NCBI RefSeq assembly: GCF_009861505.1
Contig: NZ_WTFT01000011.1
Location: forward strand, 1-64,000
Length of the DNA: 64,000 bases
Reading direction: 5' to 3'
DNA from: Pseudomonas izuensis
Lineage (GTDB): Bacteria > Pseudomonadota > Gammaproteobacteria > Pseudomonadales > Pseudomonadaceae
The notes below the pieces were generated by a model. The model was not told the origin of the DNA, did not search any database, and was given only the letters and a program-made list of their open reading frames with translations. The position numbers and the translations under genes were made by a program. Below are positions 28,315 to 38,717 of this stretch, piece by piece (positions within the stretch are counted from its first letter, which is position 1; the number at the start of each line of letters is the position of its first letter).

Positions 28315-30177
28315 ATGGCCCTACTGCAGATCGCCGAACCCGGCCAAAGTCCTCAACCGCACCAGCGTCGTCTGGCTGTGGGGATCGACTTGGGCACTAC
28401 CAATTCGCTGGTCGCTGCATTGCGCAGTGGACTTTCCGAGCCTCTGGCTGACGCAGAAGGGCGGGTCATCCTGCCGTCTGCCGTGCGCTACCACGCCGAT
28501 CGCGTCGAGGTCGGCGAATCCGCCAAGCTGGCTGCCGCCACCGATCCTTTGAACACCGTGCTGTCGGTCAAGCGCTTGATGGGTCGTGGTCTGTCCGACG
28601 TCAAGCAATTGGGCGACCAGTTGCCCTACCGTTTTGTCGGTGGCGAATCGCACATGCCGTTCATCGACACGATCCAGGGCCCGAAAAGCCCGGTCGAAGT
28701 CTCTGCCGATATTCTCAAGGTCCTGCGCCAGCGCGCGGAAGCGACCCTGGGCGGTGAACTGGTTGGTGCGGTCATCACCGTTCCGGCCTATTTCGACGAC
28801 GCTCAGCGTCAAGCCACCAAGGATGCGGCCAAGCTGGCCGGCCTCAACGTGCTGCGTTTGCTCAATGAGCCGACAGCGGCAGCGGTGGCTTACGGTCTGG
28901 ATCAGCACGCTGAAGGTCTGGTGGCGATTTATGACCTGGGCGGCGGCACCTTCGATATTTCGATTCTGCGCCTGACCGGCGGTGTCTTCGAAGTGCTGGC
29001 CACTGGCGGCGACAGTGCATTGGGCGGCGATGACTTCGATCACGCGATCGCTGGCTGGATCATCGAGAGCGCCGGTTTGTCTGCCGACCTCGATCCGGGT
29101 GCGCAACGCAACTTGCTGCAAACCGCGTGCGCGGCCAAGGAAGCCCTGACCAACGCTGCGTCGGTTGAAGTCGCTTATGGCGACTGGAAAGCCGAACTCA
29201 CCCGCGAAACTTTCAATGCGCTGATCGAGCCGATGGTTGCTCGCAGCCTGAAGGCCTGCCGCCGCGCCGTTCGCGACTCCGGTGTCGAGCTGGAAGAAGT
29301 GCATGCCGTAGTGATGGTCGGTGGTTCGACTCGCGTTCCTCGCGTTCGCGAAGCCGTCGCCGAAGCCTTCGGTCGCGAGCCGCTGACCGAAATCGATCCG
29401 GATCAAGTGGTGGCCATTGGTGCTGCGATCCAGGCCGATACCCTGGCTGGCAACAAGCGTGACGGAAGCGAACTGCTGTTGCTTGACGTGATTCCGCTGT
29501 CTCTGGGTCTGGAGACCATGGGCGGCCTGATGGAGAAGGTGATTCCGCGCAACACCACCATCCCCGTCGCCCGCGCCCAGGACTTCACTACCTATAAAGA
29601 CGGCCAGTCGGCCATGGCCATTCACGTATTGCAGGGCGAGCGCGAGCTGATCAGCGACTGTCGCTCCCTGGCGCGCTTCGAATTGCGCGGTATCCCGGCG
29701 ATGGTGGCGGGTGCGGCGAAGATTCGTGTGACCTTCCAGGTCGATGCCGACGGTCTGTTGAGCGTCTCCGCTCGTGAGCTGGGTTCGGGCGTCGAAGCCA
29801 GCATCCAGGTCAAGCCATCCTATGGCCTGACCGATGGCGAAATCGCCAAAATGCTCAAGGATTCGTTCCAGCACGCCAATGACGACAAGGTGGCCCGCGT
29901 ATTGCGCGAGCAGCAGGTCGATGCCCAGCGCCTGATCGAAGCGGTGCAGGCTGCCCTGGAAGCCGACGGCGAGCGCCTGCTCGATGCCGATGAGCGCATG
30001 GTCATCGACATGCAGGTGCAGGAACTGGCCGAACTGATGAAAGGTACCGATGGTTACGCCATCGAGCAGCAGACCAAGCGTCTGTCGCAAGTGACCGATG
30101 CCTTTGCTGCCCGCCGCCTGGATTCGACGGTGAAAGCCGCGCTGGCGGGGCGCAACCTGAATGAGATTGAGGAATAA
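28315..30177 (+). CDS. hscA: Hsp70-class chaperone HscA
   Basis: This 620-residue chaperone is dedicated to Fe-S assembly. It binds the LPPVK motif of IscU and drives cluster release with ATP. The nucleotide-binding domain shows [42 protein letters not shown] and [14 protein letters not shown]. The substrate-binding domain follows from about 390 ([20 protein letters not shown]). It sits 51 bases after hscB. Confidence 0.97.
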   Translation: MALLQIAEPGQSPQPHQRRLAVGIDLGTTNSLVAALRSGLSEPLADAEGRVILPSAVRYHADRVEVGESAKLAAATDPLNTVLSVKRLMGRGLSDVKQLGDQLPYRFVGGESHMPFIDTIQGPKSPVEVSADILKVLRQRAEATLGGELVGAVITVPAYFDDAQRQATKDAAKLAGLNVLRLLNEPTAAAVAYGLDQHAEGLVAIYDLGGGTFDISILRLTGGVFEVLATGGDSALGGDDFDHAIAGWIIESAGLSADLDPGAQRNLLQTACAAKEALTNAASVEVAYGDWKAELTRETFNALIEPMVARSLKACRRAVRDSGVELEEVHAVVMVGGSTRVPRVREAVAEAFGREPLTEIDPDQVVAIGAAIQADTLAGNKRDGSELLLLDVIPLSLGLETMGGLMEKVIPRNTTIPVARAQDFTTYKDGQSAMAIHVLQGERELISDCRSLARFELRGIPAMVAGAAKIRVTFQVDADGLLSVSARELGSGVEASIQVKPSYGLTDGEIAKMLKDSFQHANDDKVARVLREQQVDAQRLIEAVQAALEADGERLLDADERMVIDMQVQELAELMKGTDGYAIEQQTKRLSQVTDAFAARRLDSTVKAALAGRNLNEIEE

Positions 30178-30179
30178 CG

Positions 30180-30521
30180 ATGCCGCAGGTCATTTTTCTG
30201 CCACACGAAAAGTTTTGCCCGGAAGGCATGGTCGTGGAGGCTGAGACCGGTACGTCCATCCTCGAACTGGCTCATGAGCACCATATCGAGATGGAAAGTG
30301 CCTGTGGCGGCGTCTGCGCCTGCACCACCTGCCACTGCATCATCCGCGAGGGTTTTGACTCGCTGGAAGAGGCCGATGAGCTGGAAGAAGACTATCTTGA
30401 CAAGGCTTGGGGGCTGGAAGCTCAGTCGCGCCTGGGCTGTCAGGCAAAGGTCGGGACTGAAGACCTGACCGTCGAAATTCCGAAGTATTCGCTCAACCAC
30501 GCAGCCGAAGCACCGCACTGA
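30180..30521 (+). CDS. fdx: ISC-system [2Fe-2S] ferredoxin
   Basis: A 113-residue adrenodoxin-type ferredoxin that provides electrons during cluster assembly. Cluster ligands are C42, C48, C51 and C87 (ACGGVCACTTCHC and RLGCQAK), with an extra C46. The ATG lies 2 bases after the hscA stop. Confidence 0.97.
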   Translation: MPQVIFLPHEKFCPEGMVVEAETGTSILELAHEHHIEMESACGGVCACTTCHCIIREGFDSLEEADELEEDYLDKAWGLEAQSRLGCQAKVGTEDLTVEIPKYSLNHAAEAPH

Positions 30522-30535
30522 TTCAAGGAATTGTC

Positions 30536-30736
30536 ATGAAACTCAAGTGGACTGATGTGCTGGAGATCGCGATCCAGCTGGCAGAAAGCAAGCCCGACGT
30601 GGACCCTATGTCGGTCAATTTCGTCGATCTGCGTAAATGGGTGATGGAATTGCCCGAGTTCGACGACAACCCTGAGCATTGTGGCGAAAAGATCCTGGAG
30701 GCCATTCAGGCCCACTGGATCGAAGAACGCGACTGA
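30536..30736 (+). CDS. iscX: Fe-S assembly protein IscX
   Basis: A 66-residue acidic protein (KWTDVLEIAIQLAESKPDVD; DPMSVNFVDLRKWV) of the IscX/YfhJ family. It binds IscS and iron and modulates cluster assembly. It is the last gene of the isc operon, 14 bases after fdx. Confidence 0.97.
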   Translation: MKLKWTDVLEIAIQLAESKPDVDPMSVNFVDLRKWVMELPEFDDNPEHCGEKILEAIQAHWIEERD

Positions 30737-30765
30737 GCCACGCCGCAGGTTAGGCAATACCCGAG

Positions 30766-30796
30766 AACCCGCGTATAATTCGCGGGTTTAATTTTT
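30766..30796 (+). terminator. Hairpin with T tract after iscX
   Basis: AACCCGCG (30766-30773) pairs with CGCGGGTT (30781-30788) around the loop TATAATT, and TAATTTTT follows. It probably ends most isc transcripts. The loop itself contains a perfect TATAAT, which may double as the -10 element for ndk. Confidence 0.75.
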
Positions 30797-30824
30797 CGTA
30801 AATTACCGTTTCTGGAGTTACACC

Positions 30825-31250
30825 ATGGCTGTTCAACGTACTTTCTCCATCATCAAGCCTGACGCCGTTGCTAAAAACGTGATCGGCGAGATCACCACTC
30901 GTTTCGAAAAAGCAGGCCTGCGCGTTGTAGCTTCGAAACTGAAGCAACTGTCCAAAGCCGAAGCCGAAGGCTTCTACGCTGAGCACAGCGCTCGTGGTTT
31001 CTTCAACGACCTGGTTGCTTTCATGATCTCCGGTCCGGTTGTCGTTCAGGTTCTGGAAGGCGAAAACGCTATCGCTCTGAACCGTGAGCTGATGGGCGCT
31101 ACCAACCCTAAAGAAGCTGCTGCCGGCACCATCCGTGCTGACTTCGCTGATTCCATCGACGCCAACGCCGTACACGGTTCGGACTCCGAAGCCGCTGCTG
31201 CTCGCGAAATCTCGTACTTCTTCGCAGCTACTGAAGTAACCACTCGCTAA
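30825..31250 (+). CDS. ndk: Nucleoside diphosphate kinase
   Basis: This 141-residue enzyme moves the gamma-phosphate between nucleoside triphosphates and diphosphates through phospho-His117 (NAVHGSDS). [11 protein letters not shown] at the N-terminus is the conserved start. Its codon use is unusually biased, as expected for a highly expressed gene. It lies between the isc operon and rlmN. Confidence 0.98.
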   Translation: MAVQRTFSIIKPDAVAKNVIGEITTRFEKAGLRVVASKLKQLSKAEAEGFYAEHSARGFFNDLVAFMISGPVVVQVLEGENAIALNRELMGATNPKEAAAGTIRADFADSIDANAVHGSDSEAAAAREISYFFAATEVTTR

Positions 31251-31278
31251 GCATTGGCTTAAGAGTGAAGGTGAATCC

Positions 31279-32424
31279 ATGACTACATCGACTGTTAAAA
31301 CCAACCTGCTGGGTCTCACCCAGTCGGAAATGGAAAAATTCTTCGACTCAATCGGGGAGAAGCGTTTCCGTGCCGGTCAGGTAATGAAATGGATTCACCA
31401 CTTTGGCGTGGATGATTTCGACGCCATGACGAACGTCAGCAAGGCCTTGCGCGAAAAGCTCAAGGCTGTTGCTGAAGTTCGCGGTCCGGAAGTGGTCAGC
31501 GAGGACATCTCCAGCGACGGCACCCGCAAGTGGGTGGTGCGCGTGGCGTCCGGCAGCTGCGTCGAGACCGTGTACATTCCCCAGGGCAAACGCGGCACCT
31601 TGTGCGTTTCGTCCCAGGCAGGCTGTGCCCTGGACTGCAGTTTCTGCTCCACCGGCAAGCAAGGCTTCAATAGCAACCTCACCGCCGCCGAAGTTATCGG
31701 CCAGGTGTGGATTGCCAACAAATCCTTTGGCAGCGTCCCGGCAACCGTCGACCGTGCCATCACCAACGTGGTGATGATGGGCATGGGTGAGCCGCTGCTG
31801 AACTTCGACAACGTCATTGCCGCCATGCATCTGATGATGGATGACCTGGGCTACGGCATTTCCAAGCGCCGCGTAACCCTGTCCACTTCGGGCGTGGTGC
31901 CGATGATCGATGAGCTGTCCAAGCACATCGACGTTTCCCTGGCGTTGTCCCTGCACGCACCGAATGACGCATTGCGTAACCAATTGGTGCCGATCAACAA
32001 GAAGTATCCGCTTAAGATGCTCCTCGAGTCGTGTCAGCGCTACATGTCGTCCCTGGGCGAAAAGCGCGTGCTGACCATCGAGTACACCTTGCTCAAGGAC
32101 GTGAACGACAAGGTCGAGCACGCCGTTGAAATGATCGAGCTGCTCAAGAATATCCCGTGCAAGATCAACCTGATTCCATTCAACCCGTTCCCGCACTCCG
32201 GGTACGAGCGGCCGAGCAATAACGCCATTCGTCGGTTCCAGGATCAGCTTCATCATGCCGGTTTCAACGTCACTGTCCGCACCACCCGTGGTGAAGACAT
32301 CGACGCAGCCTGTGGTCAACTGGTAGGGCAGGTGCTGGATCGCACCCGTCGCAGCGAGCGTTATATCGCCGTGCGTGAATTGAACGCCGACAGCGATCTG
32401 GCGCAGAACGCCGCGAACAAGTAA
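31279..32424 (+). CDS. rlmN: Dual-specificity RNA methyltransferase RlmN
   Basis: This radical-SAM enzyme makes 2-methyladenosine in 23S rRNA (A2503) and in some tRNAs. The 381-residue protein has the cluster motif CALDCSFC (C116, C120, C123), [14 protein letters not shown], and the C-terminal [14 protein letters not shown] whose Cys takes part in methyl transfer. As an Fe-S protein it benefits from the isc genes just upstream. Confidence 0.97.
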   Translation: MTTSTVKTNLLGLTQSEMEKFFDSIGEKRFRAGQVMKWIHHFGVDDFDAMTNVSKALREKLKAVAEVRGPEVVSEDISSDGTRKWVVRVASGSCVETVYIPQGKRGTLCVSSQAGCALDCSFCSTGKQGFNSNLTAAEVIGQVWIANKSFGSVPATVDRAITNVVMMGMGEPLLNFDNVIAAMHLMMDDLGYGISKRRVTLSTSGVVPMIDELSKHIDVSLALSLHAPNDALRNQLVPINKKYPLKMLLESCQRYMSSLGEKRVLTIEYTLLKDVNDKVEHAVEMIELLKNIPCKINLIPFNPFPHSGYERPSNNAIRRFQDQLHHAGFNVTVRTTRGEDIDAACGQLVGQVLDRTRRSERYIAVRELNADSDLAQNAANK

Positions 32425-32440
32425 TCAAGAGAGGATCTCT

Positions 32441-33199
32441 ATGTCCCTGCGCTTTGCGCTGCTTTTGCTATTGGCCAGCCTTTGTGCTGGCTGTGTGCTT
32501 TCGGGCGATTACAACCCGATGAAGACCAGCAAGGGCCGCGACGAAGCGCGTGAGGCGTATGTGCAACTGGGCATCGGTTATCTGCAGCAGGGCATGACCG
32601 AGCGGGCGAAAGTGCCACTGAAAAAAGCGCTGGAGCTGGATGGTGCGGACCCGGACGCCAACGCTGCGCTGGGGTTGGTGTTCCAGGCCGAGATGGAGCC
32701 GGAACTGGCTGACCAGCACTTTCGCAAGGCGCTGTCTTCCCGTCCCGCCGATGCACGGATCCTCAACAACTACGGCAGTTTTCTTTTCGAGCAAAAACGT
32801 TACAAGGAAGCCTACGAGCGCTTTGAGCAGGCCGCCGCCGATACCCTGTATCCTGAGCGTTCGCGAGTGTTCGAGAACCTGGGCATGACCGCTTCGATGC
32901 TCGGCCAGCGCGACCTGGCCCAGCAGCAACTGGAAAAAGCCCTGCGTTTGAATCGCCAACAACCGCGTGCATTGCTGGAAATGGCTGAGTTGTCTTACGA
33001 AGACAGGCATTATGTGCCCGCGCGTGACTACTACGATCGTTTTAGCCTGCTCACCGAGCAAAATGCACGTAGTCTATTGCTCGGCGTTCGGCTGGCAAAA
33101 GTGTTTGAAGATCGCGACAAGGCCGCCAGTTATGGCCTGCAATTAAAACGACTCTATCCCGGTACACCGGAATATCAGCAATACCTGTCGGAGCAATGA
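32441..33199 (+). CDS. pilW: Type IV pilus biogenesis lipoprotein PilW/PilF
   Basis: A 252-residue outer-membrane lipoprotein with signal peptide and lipobox (ASLCAGC, Cys18). Several tetratricopeptide repeats cover about 40-230, for instance AYVQLGIGYLQQGMTERAKV. It is the pilotin that helps the secretin PilQ insert and multimerise; it is called PilF in P. aeruginosa. The stop overlaps the next gene by 4 bases. Confidence 0.93.
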   Translation: MSLRFALLLLLASLCAGCVLSGDYNPMKTSKGRDEAREAYVQLGIGYLQQGMTERAKVPLKKALELDGADPDANAALGLVFQAEMEPELADQHFRKALSSRPADARILNNYGSFLFEQKRYKEAYERFEQAAADTLYPERSRVFENLGMTASMLGQRDLAQQQLEKALRLNRQQPRALLEMAELSYEDRHYVPARDYYDRFSLLTEQNARSLLLGVRLAKVFEDRDKAASYGLQLKRLYPGTPEYQQYLSEQ

Positions 33200-34230
33200 T
33201 GAAAGCGGCGCATCCCGAAGTTGTAGCAGCGAATCGCGTTAACCCCGGTGAGACCTTGCGCCAGGCCCGCGAAAGCAATGGCTGGTCGCTGGCCGAAGTG
33301 GCCCTCAAGCTCAACCTCACCGTCAGTTCCCTGAGCAATCTGGAGGCCGGCGATTTCGACAAGCTGCCTGGGCACACCTTTGCTCGCGGCTATATTCGTG
33401 CCTATGCCAAATTGCTCGGCATGGACCAGGCCGTTCTGGTTCAGCAGTTCGACCAATCCACCGGCACCGACTCCCAGGGTAGCAGCGTGCATAGCCTGGG
33501 TCGTATCGAAGAGCCGGTCCGGGTTTCCCACACTATCCTGCGCATTGTCAGCCTGTTGCTGCTGGTGGCGGTGATTGGCGGTGGTTTTGTCTGGTGGCAG
33601 GATCAAACCTCGCTGCGCACCAAGGACCAGGTCAGCCTGACCCCTGAACACGTGGAAGTCGAAGGCGCCGACGGCACTACCCAGATTCATCCGCTGGACG
33701 AGCCGGAAGATCAGGCTGTCGCGGAAGGTCAGGCTGAAAATTCCACTGCTCTGGCATTGCCACAGGCCGAGACTTCGGCTGAAGCACCGGCTGAAACTCA
33801 AGTTTCGGCACCTGCGGCTCCAGTGCCAACAGCACCCGTGCACAGCCCTGCTCCGGTTGTCGCGACGCCTGCGACTCCAGCCCCGGCTGTTCCCGCCGTA
33901 CCGGCACCGACTGTGACTGCACCGATTGCCCCGAGCATTCCCGCGCAAGCCGCTGCCACACCGGCTCCGGCAGCTGCTCCGGTCGCAGGCCACGGACAGG
34001 TTCAATTGCAATTCACCGCCGATTGCTGGACACAAGTGACCGACGGCGGTGGCAAGGTGCTATTTAGTGGTCTCAAGCGTAAAGGCGACAGCCTTTCCGT
34101 CAGCGGCAAGCCACCGTTTGCCGTACGCCTGGGCTTCGCCCGTGGCGCGCAGGTCAGCTACAACGGCCAGGCGGTCGATGTAGCTCCGTTCACCAGTGGC
34201 GAGACTGCTCGCCTGAAGTTGGGTCAATAA
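33196..34230 (+). CDS. rodZ: RodZ-family helix-turn-helix membrane protein
   Basis: This 344-residue protein has the RodZ plan. A cytoplasmic HTH_25 domain at about 12-80 (NPGETLRQARESNGWSLAEV) is followed by one transmembrane helix near 113-134 (ILRIVSLLLLVAVIGGGFVW). A long Ala/Pro-rich periplasmic linker spans about 195-262, and a DUF4115 domain at 265-344 contains DCWTQVTDGGG. RodZ anchors MreB for cell-wall elongation. Two ATGs in a row give a start ambiguity of one residue. Confidence 0.88.
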   Translation: MMKAAHPEVVAANRVNPGETLRQARESNGWSLAEVALKLNLTVSSLSNLEAGDFDKLPGHTFARGYIRAYAKLLGMDQAVLVQQFDQSTGTDSQGSSVHSLGRIEEPVRVSHTILRIVSLLLLVAVIGGGFVWWQDQTSLRTKDQVSLTPEHVEVEGADGTTQIHPLDEPEDQAVAEGQAENSTALALPQAETSAEAPAETQVSAPAAPVPTAPVHSPAPVVATPATPAPAVPAVPAPTVTAPIAPSIPAQAAATPAPAAAPVAGHGQVQLQFTADCWTQVTDGGGKVLFSGLKRKGDSLSVSGKPPFAVRLGFARGAQVSYNGQAVDVAPFTSGETARLKLGQ

Positions 34231-34233
34231 CTC

Positions 34234-35343
34234 ATGCACGGCGAATCTCCAATCAAACGTCGCGAGTCCCGCAAGATCTGGGTCGGTAACGTGCCTGTTG
34301 GCGGCGATGCACCTATCGCTGTACAGAGCATGACCAACAGTGACACCAATGATGTCGCTGCCACCGTGGCGCAGATCAATCGTCTGGAAGCGGCCGGCGT
34401 CGATATCGTGCGGGTATCCGTACCGGACATGGATGCCGCCGAGGCCTTCGGCAAGATCAAGCAACTGGTCAAGGTGCCGTTGGTGGCCGATATCCATTTC
34501 GACTACCGCATTGCGTTGCGCGTCGCCGAACTGGGTGTCGACTGCCTGCGAATCAACCCGGGCAACATCGGTCGTGAAGATCGCGTACGCGCCGTGGTCG
34601 ATGCCGCCCGTGATCGCGGGATTCCGATTCGCATCGGCGTCAACGCAGGTTCCCTGGAAAAAGACCTGCAAAAGAAATACGGCGAGCCGACCCCGGCCGC
34701 GCTGGTCGAGTCGGCCCTGCGCCACGTCGAGCACCTTGAACGCCTGAACTTCCAGGACTTCAAGGTCAGCGTGAAAGCCTCCGACGTGTTCATGGCCGTC
34801 GAAGCCTATCGCCTGCTGGCCAAGGAAATCGTCCAGCCGTTGCACCTGGGCATCACCGAAGCCGGTGGTTTGCGTTCAGGCACGGTGAAATCCGCCGTGG
34901 GCCTCGGTATGCTGCTCGCCGAAGGGATTGGCGATACTATCCGCATCTCGTTGGCGGCTGATCCGGTCGAGGAAGTGAAAGTCGGCTACGACATTCTCAA
35001 ATCCCTGCACCTGCGCTCCCGTGGCATCAACTTCATCGCCTGCCCGAGCTGCTCGCGGCAGAACTTCGATGTGGTCAAGACCATGAACGAGCTGGAAGGG
35101 CGCCTTGAAGACCTGCTGGTGCCGCTGGATGTCGCGGTCATCGGTTGCGTGGTCAACGGGCCGGGTGAAGCCAAGGAAGCCCATATCGGCTTGACCGGCG
35201 GCACGCCAAACCTGATTTACATCGACGGCAAGCCGTCGCAGAAACTGACGAATGACAATCTGGTGGATGAGCTTGAACGCTTGATCCGCCAGAAAGCGGC
35301 CGAAAAGGTCGAAGCTGACGCTGCCGTCATCGCGCGCGGCTGA
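34234..35343 (+). CDS. ispG: 4-hydroxy-3-methylbut-2-enyl-diphosphate synthase
   Basis: IspG carries out the penultimate step of the non-mevalonate isoprenoid pathway with a [4Fe-4S] cluster. In the 369-residue protein the ligands are in [13 protein letters not shown] and [14 protein letters not shown]. The TIM-barrel start includes [13 protein letters not shown]. It follows rodZ by 3 bases and is another client of the isc operon. Confidence 0.97.
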   Translation: MHGESPIKRRESRKIWVGNVPVGGDAPIAVQSMTNSDTNDVAATVAQINRLEAAGVDIVRVSVPDMDAAEAFGKIKQLVKVPLVADIHFDYRIALRVAELGVDCLRINPGNIGREDRVRAVVDAARDRGIPIRIGVNAGSLEKDLQKKYGEPTPAALVESALRHVEHLERLNFQDFKVSVKASDVFMAVEAYRLLAKEIVQPLHLGITEAGGLRSGTVKSAVGLGMLLAEGIGDTIRISLAADPVEEVKVGYDILKSLHLRSRGINFIACPSCSRQNFDVVKTMNELEGRLEDLLVPLDVAVIGCVVNGPGEAKEAHIGLTGGTPNLIYIDGKPSQKLTNDNLVDELERLIRQKAAEKVEADAAVIARG

Positions 35344-35365
35344 TCGAACGAATTAAGGAAATTTT

Positions 35366-36655
35366 GTGAGCAAGTCTCTGCAAGCCATTCGTGGCATGAA
35401 CGACATCCTGCCCGAACAGACCCCGCTGTGGCGTCATTTCGAAGGCAAAGTTTCGCGCCTGCTGGATAACTACGGTTACAAGCAGATTCGTATGCCGATC
35501 GTCGAGTTCACCGAGCTGTTCAAGCGCTCTATCGGTGAAGTGACCGACATCGTCGAAAAAGAGATGTACACCTTCGAAGATCGCAACGGTGATTCGCTGA
35601 CCCTGCGTCCCGAAGGTACCGCGGCGTGTGTGCGTGCTGTGCTGGAACACGGCATCACCGGCGGCGGCCAGGTGCAGAAGCTTTGGTACATCGGTCCGAT
35701 GTTTCGCCACGAGCGTCCGCAGAAAGGCCGTTACCGCCAGTTCCACCAGATTGGCGTCGAAGTGTTCAACCTCGACGGTCCGGACATCGATGCCGAGCTG
35801 ATCGTGCTGACCTGGCGCCTGTGGGGCGAGCTGGGAATCCGCGATGCGGTCAAGCTCGAGCTCAACAGCCTGGGCACCAGCGAATCCCGTGGCCGTTATC
35901 GTGAAGCCCTGGTCGAGTTCCTGTCCGGGCATCTGGACAAGCTGGACGAAGACAGCCAGCGTCGCCTGAAAACCAACCCGCTGCGGGTACTGGACACCAA
36001 GAACGCCGACACTCAGGCGATCCTGGTCGATGCGCCGAAAATGGCCGACTACCTCGACGAAGAGTCCCGTGTGCACTTCGAGGGCCTCAAGGCTCGTCTG
36101 GACGCCGCCGGTATTCCTTACGTGATCAACCCGAAGCTGGTTCGCGGGCTGGATTACTACAGCAAGACCGTTTTTGAATGGGTCACCGACAAACTGGGTG
36201 CCCAGGGCACCGTGTGTGCCGGTGGTCGCTACGACGGCCTGGTCGAGCAGATGGGTGGCAAGCCGACCACGGGTGTCGGTTTCGCCATGGGCATCGAGCG
36301 CCTCGTCCTGTTGCTGGAAACCCTGGAGCAGATCCCGGAAGAGATCTCCCGTCAGGTGGATGTCTACCTCTGCGCCTTCGGTGAAGAAGCCGAGCTGGCC
36401 GGTCTGGCCCTGGCCGAGCGTGTGCGTGACCAATTGCCCAACCTGCGCCTGCAAGTGAATGCCGGCGCGGGCAGCTTCAAAAGCCAGTTCAAAAAAGCCG
36501 ACAAGAGCGGTGCACTGTATGCACTGATCCTCGGTGACGACGAGATGGCCCAGCAAGTGGTAGGTTTCAAACCCCTGCGTGGCCAGGGCGAACAACAAAG
36601 TATTGCCTGGGATGCGCTTGCTGCACACCTGGCCACCTGCGTCGTGCAGGGTTGA
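35366..36655 (+). CDS. hisS: Histidine--tRNA ligase
   Basis: A 429-residue class II synthetase. [15 protein letters not shown] is the N-terminus, [12 protein letters not shown] is motif 2 region, [19 protein letters not shown] is the substrate loop, and [15 protein letters not shown] and [13 protein letters not shown] are His-specific motifs. The start is GTG at 35366 after AAGGAAAT. It sits in the conserved ispG-hisS-yfgM-bamB-der order. Confidence 0.97.
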   Translation: MSKSLQAIRGMNDILPEQTPLWRHFEGKVSRLLDNYGYKQIRMPIVEFTELFKRSIGEVTDIVEKEMYTFEDRNGDSLTLRPEGTAACVRAVLEHGITGGGQVQKLWYIGPMFRHERPQKGRYRQFHQIGVEVFNLDGPDIDAELIVLTWRLWGELGIRDAVKLELNSLGTSESRGRYREALVEFLSGHLDKLDEDSQRRLKTNPLRVLDTKNADTQAILVDAPKMADYLDEESRVHFEGLKARLDAAGIPYVINPKLVRGLDYYSKTVFEWVTDKLGAQGTVCAGGRYDGLVEQMGGKPTTGVGFAMGIERLVLLLETLEQIPEEISRQVDVYLCAFGEEAELAGLALAERVRDQLPNLRLQVNAGAGSFKSQFKKADKSGALYALILGDDEMAQQVVGFKPLRGQGEQQSIAWDALAAHLATCVVQG

Positions 36656-36697
36656 AGCTGTCATAAACAGCCGAATTAGCGATTAAGGAGTATTGGG

Positions 36698-37339
36698 GTG
36701 TCGAGTACCGAAGAGGAACAGCTGGCGGATTTGAAGGACTGGTGGTCACGCAACGGCAAGCCCCTGGTCACTGGCGGCCTGTTGGCGCTGGTCATCGTGT
36801 TCGGCTGGCAAGCCTTTCACAAGTATCAGAGCAATCAGTCGCAAGGCGCCTCGATGCTCTATCAGCAACTGCTGGAAACCACGCTGACGCCTAGTGGCAA
36901 GCCTGATGCGGCCCGTGTTTCGGACCTGGCGGCCAAGCTCAACAGCGAGTTCGGCGGTAGCGCCTATGCGCAATACGGCAGCCTGTTCGTGGCGAAAGTC
37001 GCCGTCGACAGCGGCAAGCTCGATGACGCAGCCAGCGAGCTGAAAGCCATCGTTGCCAAGCCGGCCAATCCGGCGCTGGGCGAAATCGCCCGTCAGCGCC
37101 TGGCACAAGTATTGGCCGCGCAGAACAAGGCCGACGAAGCCCTGAAACTGCTCGAAGGCGATGCCGACAAGGCCTTCCTGGCGACTCGCGAAGAACTCAA
37201 GGGCGACCTGCTGGTGCAGCTGGGTCGTACCGATGAAGCGCACGCGGCGTATCAAAAAGCCAAGGCGGCACTGTCGGATGAAGCGGCGGTCGGTGGCCTA
37301 CAAATCAAGCTGGACGACCTGGCCAAAGGGGATGCGTGA
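36698..37339 (+). CDS. yfgM: YfgM-like periplasmic chaperone
   Basis: A 213-residue protein of the UPF0070/YfgM family. It has a short cytoplasmic N-terminus (TEEEQLADLKDWWSRNGKP), one transmembrane helix near 22-40, and a periplasmic domain of TPR-like helices. YfgM works with PpiD at the Sec translocon in E. coli. The start is GTG at 36698 after AAGGAG. The last bases overlap bamB. Confidence 0.88.
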   Translation: MSSTEEEQLADLKDWWSRNGKPLVTGGLLALVIVFGWQAFHKYQSNQSQGASMLYQQLLETTLTPSGKPDAARVSDLAAKLNSEFGGSAYAQYGSLFVAKVAVDSGKLDDAASELKAIVAKPANPALGEIARQRLAQVLAAQNKADEALKLLEGDADKAFLATREELKGDLLVQLGRTDEAHAAYQKAKAALSDEAAVGGLQIKLDDLAKGDA

Positions 37340-38483
37340 CGTGATTCGTTGGAAACATGCAGCATTGCTGGCTCTGGCCATTCTGGCCGCGGGTTGCAGC
37401 AGCAACAGCAAGAAAGAACTGCCACCGGCCGAGTTGACCGATTTCAAGGAAGAAGTGGTTCTGAAGAAACAATGGAGTCGTTCGATCGGTGACGGTCAGG
37501 GCGAAACCTACAACATGCTGGTACCGGCCATCGATGGCGATACCATCTATGCCGCCGATGTGACCGGTGTGGTGATGGCGCTGAATCGCAGCAACGGCGA
37601 CGTCAAGTGGAAGAAAGATCTCGAACTGCCTGTTTCCGGTGCCGTTGGCGTTGGTTACGGTCTGCTGACGATTGGTACGCTCAAGGGTGAAATCGTTGCC
37701 CTGGACGCCATCAACGGTGAAGAGAAATGGCGCGCTCGCGTGTCCAGCGAAGTCCTCGCACCACCCGCCAACAACGGTGATGTGGTCGTGGTCCAAACCC
37801 AGGACGACCGTCTGATCGGCCTGGATGCCGCCACCGGCAACCAGCGCTGGTTGTACGACAGCACGCCTGCCGTACTGACCCTGCGTGGCACCAGTGCGCC
37901 GATCGTCACCAACCGCCTCGCAGTGGCTGGCTTGTCGACCGGTAAAGTGGTCGCTCTCGACATTTCCAACGGCGTGCCGGTGTGGGAACAGCGTGTAGCG
38001 ATCCCGCAAGGTCGTTCGGAGCTGGAGCGCGTCGTCGACATCGACGGCGGCCTGCTGCTGTCCGGCGACAAGATTTATGTCGCGAGCTATCAGGGTCGGG
38101 TTGCGGCACTGGACCTGCAAAGCGGTCGTCAGCTGTGGCAGCGTGATGCTTCCAGCTACGCTGGCGTCGCCCAGGGTTTTGGTAGCGTCTATGTGAGCCT
38201 GTCTTCGGGCACCGTTGAAGGCGTCGACGAACGTTCCACCACTGCCCTGTGGAGCAACGATTCGCTGGCCCGCCGTCAACTGTCGGCACCGGAAGTGTTC
38301 TCCAGCTACGTTGCAGTCGGTGACCTGGAAGGTTACCTGCACCTGCTGAGTCAGGTGGACGGTCGTTTCGTCGGCCGCGAACGCATCGACAGCGACGGCC
38401 TGCGTGCCCGTCCGCTGGTGGTGGGTGACACGATTTATGTATATGGCAACAGCGGCAAACTGGAAGCCCTGACCATTAAGTAA
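37332..38483 (+). CDS. bamB: Outer-membrane assembly lipoprotein BamB
   Basis: A 383-residue lipoprotein with an N-terminal signal and lipobox (LAILAAGC, Cys22). The eight-bladed PQQ-type beta-propeller has repeats such as GDVKWKKDLELP, GEEKWRARVSSEV and GNQRWLYDS. BamB helps BamA fold outer-membrane barrels. The ATG at 37332 overlaps the yfgM stop; a GTG at 37341 is an alternative giving 380 residues. Confidence 0.94.
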   Translation: MRDVIRWKHAALLALAILAAGCSSNSKKELPPAELTDFKEEVVLKKQWSRSIGDGQGETYNMLVPAIDGDTIYAADVTGVVMALNRSNGDVKWKKDLELPVSGAVGVGYGLLTIGTLKGEIVALDAINGEEKWRARVSSEVLAPPANNGDVVVVQTQDDRLIGLDAATGNQRWLYDSTPAVLTLRGTSAPIVTNRLAVAGLSTGKVVALDISNGVPVWEQRVAIPQGRSELERVVDIDGGLLLSGDKIYVASYQGRVAALDLQSGRQLWQRDASSYAGVAQGFGSVYVSLSSGTVEGVDERSTTALWSNDSLARRQLSAPEVFSSYVAVGDLEGYLHLLSQVDGRFVGRERIDSDGLRARPLVVGDTIYVYGNSGKLEALTIK

Positions 38484-38529
38484 CGACTATGCTTGGGTTT
38501 TAACCCCAAGCGGCTTCACTGGTTGTAGG

Positions 38530-38632
38530 ACTGTAGGAGCGAGCTTGCTCGCGATGGACGCCAACGATGAAGTTGGCGTCCTGAATAAACGCGGTGACTT
38601 TGCGTTTTTCGCGAGCAAGCTCGCTCCTACAA
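38530..38632. repeat. REP pair
   Basis: Inverted REP copies (38531-38559 and 38609-38632, core GAGCTTGCTCGCGA) surround an inner GACGCCAACG/AGTTGGCGTC stem. It separates bamB from der, which face the same way. Confidence 0.88.
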
Positions 38633-38717
38633 GAAAACACACGGTGATTGCCCCGAGCACCAGCCGCTGCCTCGCAGCGGCTTTTGTATTTTCTGAAATA
38701 ACGAAGTGGAGAGCCGC

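Noticed and set aside
28321..30090. 589-codon minus-strand frame opposite hscA
   Set aside because: Antisense to a clear Hsp70; no signal, domain or ribosome-binding site.
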